Translations under genes and position numbers: made by a program
NCBI GenBank assembly: GCA_966185765.1
Contig: CBIFVZ010000002.1
Coordinates: 93,621-157,620, forward strand
Length of the DNA stretch: 64,000 bases
Reading direction: 5' to 3'
Origin: CBIFVZ01 sp966185765
GTDB lineage: Bacteria; Pseudomonadota; Gammaproteobacteria; Enterobacterales; Enterobacteriaceae
The notes under the pieces: model-generated
Seen by the model: only the letters and a program-made list of their open reading frames with translations
What the model was told of the DNA's origin: nothing
The model's database searches: none
Part shown: positions 60,163 through 64,000 of the stretch, piece by piece
Layout of the letters: each line of letters starts with the position of its first letter
Numbering within the stretch: position 1 is the first letter of the stretch

Positions 60163-60741
60163 ATGTTAAAGAAGATCTTTGCTCCGCTGATGGCGCTGGT
60201 AATGCTTGCTGGCTGTGCATCACAGTCCAACACCCTTGAAGTTTCACCGCAAATTGCCCTGCCGCAGCAGGATCCAAGCCTGATGGGCATCACTATCAGT
60301 ATTAACGGTGCTGACCAGCGTGCTGACCAGGCACTGGCGAAAATTAACCGTAACAACCAGCTTGTTACGCTCACCGCGTCACGCGACCTGCGTTTCCTGC
60401 TACAGGAAGTGCTGGAAAAACAGATGACCGCACGCGGCTATATGATTGGTCCGAACGGTCCGGTTGACCTGCAAATTATCGTTAATAATCTGTTTGCAGA
60501 CGTGTCTCAGGGCAACGTGCGCTACAAAATCTCGACCAAAGCAGATATCACCATCACTGCAACCGCGAAGAACGGCAACAAGATGAACAAACAGTACCGT
60601 TCAAACTACAGTGTTGAAGGCGCTTTCCAGGCCTCTAACGCCGATATCACCAACGCGGTTAACACCACGCTTACCGACACCATTGCCGAGATGGCGCAGG
60701 ACACCAGCGTTCACGACTTTATCAAGCAGAACGCCCGTTAA
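60163..60741 (+). CDS. yajG: Lipoprotein YajG
   Basis: A 192-residue lipoprotein with signal MLKKIFAPLMALVMLAGC, lipobox LAGC, Cys18. The mature part (SQSNTLEVSPQIALPQQDPS, LQIIVNNLFADVSQGNVRYK, YRSNYSVEGAFQASNADITN) matches E. coli YajG. Function is not settled. ampG starts 48 bp downstream, as in the E. coli yajG-ampG operon. Confidence 0.95.
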   Translation: MLKKIFAPLMALVMLAGCASQSNTLEVSPQIALPQQDPSLMGITISINGADQRADQALAKINRNNQLVTLTASRDLRFLLQEVLEKQMTARGYMIGPNGPVDLQIIVNNLFADVSQGNVRYKISTKADITITATAKNGNKMNKQYRSNYSVEGAFQASNADITNAVNTTLTDTIAEMAQDTSVHDFIKQNAR

Positions 60742-60789
60742 TTGCCTCACTCCAGGCCCGACAGCGTCGGGCCTGTCACCGGATTGACC

Positions 60790-62265
60790 ATGTCGCGCAA
60801 CACACTACAGCTTTTCCGCCAGCCGAAATCGGCCATTTTATTAATTCTGGGCTTTGCGTCCGGTCTCCCTCTGGCACTCACCTCCGGCACGCTACAGGCG
60901 TGGATGACGGTTGAAGGCATCGATTTAAAAACCATTGGGTTCTTCTCCCTGGTCGGCCAGGCTTACGTGTTTAAGTTTCTCTGGTCGCCCGCAATGGACC
61001 GCTACACCCCGCCGCTGCTCGGCAGACGGCGCGGCTGGCTTATCATCACCCAGCTTCTGTTGATGGCGGGCATCGCCGCAATGGGCTTTCTGGACCCCGG
61101 CAGCCAGTTGCGTTGGATGGCGGCGCTGGCGGTGCTGATTGCCTTTTGCTCCGCGTCTCAGGACATCGTGTTTGATGCCTGGAAAACTGACGTGCTGGCA
61201 CCGGAAGATCGCGGCTCAGGAGCTGCCATCAGCGTGCTGGGCTATCGTCTTGCCATGCTGGTATCCGGCGGTCTGGCACTGTGGATGGCGGATAAATACC
61301 TGGGCTGGCAGGCCACCTACTGGTTGATGGCCGCACTGCTGATTCCCTGTCTTATCGCCACTTTACTGGCTCCCGAACCCACTGAGGCCATTGTCGCTCC
61401 TAAAACCTTAGAAGAAGCGGTAATGGCCCCACTGCGCGACTTTTTTGGCCGCAACAACGCCTGGCTGATACTGCTGCTGATTGTGATGTACAAGCTCGGT
61501 GACGCTTTCGCCATGAGCCTGACGACCACCTTTTTAATCCGTGGCGTTGGCTTTGATGCAGGTGAAGTGGGTATGGTCAACAAAACGCTGGGGCTGTTTG
61601 CAACGATTGTTGGCGCACTCTACGGCGGTGTGTTGATGCAGCGCCTGAGCCTGTTCCGTGCGCTGCTTATCTTCGGTATTTTGCAGGGCGTGTCGAATGC
61701 CGGCTACTGGATGCTGGCAGTAACTGACAAAAACATCATCACGATGGGCAGCGCCGTCTTTTTTGAAAACCTGTGCGGTGGTATGGGTACGGCAGCCTTC
61801 GTCGCATTGTTAATGACGCTGTGCAACAAGTCGTTTTCTGCCACTCAGTTTGCGCTGCTCTCGGCGCTGTCGGCGGTTGGACGTGTTTACGTCGGCCCCA
61901 TTGCTGGCTGGTTTGTTGAAAGTCATGGCTGGCCGACCTTCTATTTATTTTCGGTGGTGGCCGCTGTGCCGGGCATCGTATTGCTGCTGATTTGTCGCCA
62001 CACGCTGGAATATACGCAACGCACAGAATCCTTTATGCCGCGTACTGAATATACCGGTGCCTATCGCGGCGCGCTTGGAGTACTGACGTTCGGCTGCCTG
62101 CTGCTCGCGGCATGGTTGGTGGTACTGATTATCAACGCACTCGGCCTGGCCGCTCTGTCTTTCGATGTACTGCTGCTTGAAACCGGCGCGCTGCTCGCCG
62201 TTGGTGGAATTTTGTTTGGCGGCATCCTCGATTACGCTGCACTCAAACGCACCCGCCTGCTGTAA
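60790..62265 (+). CDS. ampG: Muropeptide permease AmpG
   Basis: A 491-residue MFS permease that imports GlcNAc-anhydroMurNAc peptides for cell-wall recycling and, in species with inducible AmpC, for beta-lactamase induction. Typical stretches: LLILGFASGLPLALTSGTLQ, AFCSASQDIVFDAWKTD and FFENLCGGMGTAAFVALLMT. Length equals E. coli AmpG. The ATG at 60790 was chosen; a TTG 16 codons upstream directly after yajG has no homology. A terminator follows. Confidence 0.97.
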   Translation: MSRNTLQLFRQPKSAILLILGFASGLPLALTSGTLQAWMTVEGIDLKTIGFFSLVGQAYVFKFLWSPAMDRYTPPLLGRRRGWLIITQLLLMAGIAAMGFLDPGSQLRWMAALAVLIAFCSASQDIVFDAWKTDVLAPEDRGSGAAISVLGYRLAMLVSGGLALWMADKYLGWQATYWLMAALLIPCLIATLLAPEPTEAIVAPKTLEEAVMAPLRDFFGRNNAWLILLLIVMYKLGDAFAMSLTTTFLIRGVGFDAGEVGMVNKTLGLFATIVGALYGGVLMQRLSLFRALLIFGILQGVSNAGYWMLAVTDKNIITMGSAVFFENLCGGMGTAAFVALLMTLCNKSFSATQFALLSALSAVGRVYVGPIAGWFVESHGWPTFYLFSVVAAVPGIVLLLICRHTLEYTQRTESFMPRTEYTGAYRGALGVLTFGCLLLAAWLVVLIINALGLAALSFDVLLLETGALLAVGGILFGGILDYAALKRTRLL

Positions 62266-62270
62266 CAGGT

Positions 62271-62299
62271 AAATTCGCCGGTTAATTCCGGCGAATTTT
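62271..62299 (+). terminator. ampG terminator
   Basis: AAATTCGCCGG pairs with CCGGCGAATTT around a six-base loop, then TTG. Confidence 0.82.
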
Positions 62300-62704
62300 G
62301 TTATTTCTTTTATTTCGTTTTAGCAAAAAGGGCGGCGCAAAAAATATTTCTGCACGTGCTTTCACCAATTTCCATCCGGTTATTCTGACCGGTGATAAAT
62401 TATTTCAACCCCGATCATGTTTGTCTTTTGATGCAATATTGTTAACCCTTTGTATCTTTATGGCGGGTAGCTATACCAATGCGCCTTATTGACATTTCTT
62501 TACCTAAAAAAAGGTTATAACGTGCGTCGAAGCCCTGTCAGTACTGAATGTTTACACTTTGACTCATATTCCGTGACGCAGCAGGCAGAAGCAACTAACA
62601 CTGCACTGACACAACCCTATCAATGTTTACAGTAATGTAACCATCCCGTAAAATGCCCGCACACTTTAAACGCCACCCGATCCCGTGGAATTGAGGTCGT
62701 TAGA
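62300..62704. other. Control region of the cyo operon
   Basis: About 400 bp of AT-rich DNA without a gene, between ampG and cyoA. By position it holds the cyoABCDE promoter, which in E. coli is repressed by ArcA and FNR at low oxygen. TTGTTAACCC near 62429-62438 resembles part of an ArcA-type site, but this is weak. GAGGT 10 nt before the cyoA ATG is its ribosome-binding site. Confidence 0.5.
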
Positions 62705-63664
62705 ATGAGACTCAGGAAATACAATAAATGTTTGGGATGGACGTCGTTACTCGCCTCCGCAATTTTACTCAGCGGTTGTGATTCGGCGCTTCTCGATCCG
62801 AAAGGGCAGATTGGCCTGGAGCAACGTTCACTGATACTGACGGCCCTTGGCCTGATGTTGATTGTCGTGATACCAGCCATTCTGATGGCCATCGGCTTTG
62901 CCTGGAAGTACCGGGCAACCAATAAGGATGCAAAATATACCCCCAACTGGTCACACTCCAATAAAGTGGAAGCGGTTGTCTGGACCATCCCGGTTCTGAT
63001 CATCATCTTCCTGGCCGTGCTGACCTGGAAAACCACCCACTCTCTGGAGCCTAGCCGTCCGCTGGACCACCCTGAGAAGCCCGTCACTATCGAAGTTGTT
63101 TCAATGGACTGGAAATGGTTCTTCATTTATCCGGAGCAGGGTATTGCAACGGTAAACGAAATTGCCTTCCCGGCCAACACCCCGGTGGAATTCAAAATTA
63201 CCTCTAACTCGGTAATGAACTCCTTCTTTATTCCGCGTCTGGGCAGCCAGCTTTACGCAATGGCAGGCATGCAGACCAAACTGCACCTGATTGCCAACGA
63301 GCCTGGCACTTACGACGGTATTTCCGCAAGCTACAGCGGCCCTGGCTTCTCTGGCATGAAGTTCAAAGCTATTGCCACGCCAGACAAGGCCGGCTTTGAG
63401 CTGTGGGTTGCCAAAGTCAAGCAATCGTCAGCCACCATGAATGATATGGACGCTTTCGAGAAGCTGGCAGCACCGAGCGAATACAACAAAGTCGAGTATT
63501 TCTCCAGCGTGAAACCGAATCTGTTCAAAGATGTTGTGAACAAGTTCATGTCACACGGGGAACACATGAGCATGGGCAATGCTGAAGGCGCGCACGCGGG
63601 CCATTCAGCAGAAGGCATGACCATGAGTAACGCGGAAACCTCTCATCAGGGCGCCGAGGAATAA
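62705..63664 (+). CDS. cyoA: Cytochrome bo3 ubiquinol oxidase subunit II
   Basis: A 319-residue lipoprotein subunit (E. coli 315). The signal ends in LLSGC, lipidated Cys25. Two helices follow (LILTALGLMLIVVIPAILMAIGFAW, VEAVVWTIPVLIIIFLAVLTW) and then the periplasmic cupredoxin domain, which lacks the CuA ligands, as expected for a quinol oxidase (MDWKWFFIYPEQGIATVNE, SFFIPRLGSQLYAMAGMQTK). The Met/His-rich tail HGEHMSMGNAEGAHAGHSAE is slightly longer than in E. coli. Confidence 0.97.
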   Translation: MRLRKYNKCLGWTSLLASAILLSGCDSALLDPKGQIGLEQRSLILTALGLMLIVVIPAILMAIGFAWKYRATNKDAKYTPNWSHSNKVEAVVWTIPVLIIIFLAVLTWKTTHSLEPSRPLDHPEKPVTIEVVSMDWKWFFIYPEQGIATVNEIAFPANTPVEFKITSNSVMNSFFIPRLGSQLYAMAGMQTKLHLIANEPGTYDGISASYSGPGFSGMKFKAIATPDKAGFELWVAKVKQSSATMNDMDAFEKLAAPSEYNKVEYFSSVKPNLFKDVVNKFMSHGEHMSMGNAEGAHAGHSAEGMTMSNAETSHQGAEE

Positions 63665-63669
63665 ATACG

Positions 63670-64000
63670 ATGTTCGGAAAACTTACACTGGATGCTGTCC
63701 CGTACCACGAACCGATTATTATGGTGACCGTTGCCGCCATTATCATCGGTGGCCTGGCGGTTGTGGCAGCACTGACTTACTTCGGTAAGTGGTCTTATTT
63801 ATGGAATGAGTGGCTGACGTCTGTCGACCACAAACGCCTGGGTATCATGTATATCCTCGTGGCACTCGTGATGCTGGTGCGTGGCTTCGCTGATGCCATC
63901 ATGATGCGTAGCCAACAGGTGCTGGCCTCAGCCGGTGATGCAGGTTTCCTGCCACCGCACCACTACGATCAGATCTTTACCGCCCACGGCGTTATCATGA
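63670..64000 (+). CDS. cyoB: Cytochrome bo3 ubiquinol oxidase subunit I, 5' part
   Basis: The gene runs out of the window; 110 codons are visible. MFGKLTLDAVPYHEPIIMVT and LTSVDHKRLGIMYILVALVM match the start of haem-copper oxidase subunit I of the bo3 type. The end FTAHGVIM contains the His that is a low-spin haem ligand in the family. It begins 5 bp after cyoA. Confidence 0.97.
   Translation, partial: MFGKLTLDAVPYHEPIIMVTVAAIIIGGLAVVAALTYFGKWSYLWNEWLTSVDHKRLGIMYILVALVMLVRGFADAIMMRSQQVLASAGDAGFLPPHHYDQIFTAHGVIM

Noticed and set aside
1..64000. CRISPR arrays, tRNA genes, prophage genes
   Set aside because: No regularly spaced direct repeats, no tRNA cloverleaf with CCA end and no phage structural or integrase gene were recognised.

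Overview
The window is chromosomal DNA from a member of the Enterobacteriaceae. Gene content and order follow the Escherichia coli segment from ybaL to cyoB almost without a break: ybaL, gsk, hemH, adk, htpG, recR-ybaB-dnaX, apt, ybaN, priC-rsmS, mscK, acrR/acrAB, tomB-hha, maa, ylaC, ffs, atl, ybaY, tesB, amtB-glnK, mdlBA, decR, cof, ybaE, queC, fadM, ybaV, ppiD, hupB, lon, clpX-clpP, tig, bolA, yajG-ampG, cyoAB. Protein divergence from E. coli, the lack of aes, and the presence of smvA/smvR and a cdsH-type cysteine desulfhydrase show that it is not E. coli. The genus cannot be fixed from the sequence alone.

Layout. 1-3.1 kb: end of an antiporter gene, nucleoside salvage (gsk) and haem synthesis (hemH). 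3.2-6.0 kb: adk, flanked by lineage-specific genes, namely a lipoprotein on one side and a DUF2975/XRE/lipoprotein trio on the other; the trio ends against a fragment of an IS3-family element. 6.0-17 kb: htpG, the recombination and replication genes recR-ybaB-dnaX (with the tau/gamma frameshift signal intact), apt, ybaN, priC, rsmS and the mechanosensitive channel gene mscK. 17-22 kb: the multidrug efflux locus acrR/acrAB with its operator. 22-31 kb: tomB-hha and maa-ylaC, then accessory genes (GNAT, flavin reductase, small membrane protein, smvA/smvR efflux pair) and an AT-rich block holding three unrecognised small-protein genes, ending at the 4.5S RNA gene. 31-43.9 kb: atl, ybaY, tesB, nitrogen control (amtB-glnK with a sigma-54 promoter), the MdlAB ABC exporter, cysteine response (decR/cdsH), cof, ybaE and queC. 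43.9-49.5 kb: an inserted bacteriocin-type island. 49.5-64 kb: fadM, ybaV and the envelope and cytosolic protein quality-control cluster (ppiD, hupB, lon, clpX, clpP, tig), then bolA, yajG-ampG and the start of the cyo oxidase operon.

The most interesting part is the island between queC and fadM. It encodes a 77-residue precursor with a textbook double-glycine leader. Its predicted mature part has glycine at almost every fourth residue, a continuous glycine zipper, and is acidic rather than cationic. Convergent to it lie a peptidase-containing (C39) ABC exporter and a membrane-fusion protein, the two dedicated parts of a type I peptide secretion system. Between them are a frameshifted second small gene with a matching ribosome-binding region and one weak candidate for an immunity protein. 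This looks like a contact-dependent or glycine-zipper microcin system. The second candidate for something new is the three-gene AT-rich operon at 28.5-30.1 kb, with a cloverleaf-like inverted repeat between its genes.

Most of the rest is conserved housekeeping DNA. No tRNA, CRISPR array, intact transposase gene or phage gene was seen. All statements come from reading the sequence and from recalled family knowledge; no database search was run.
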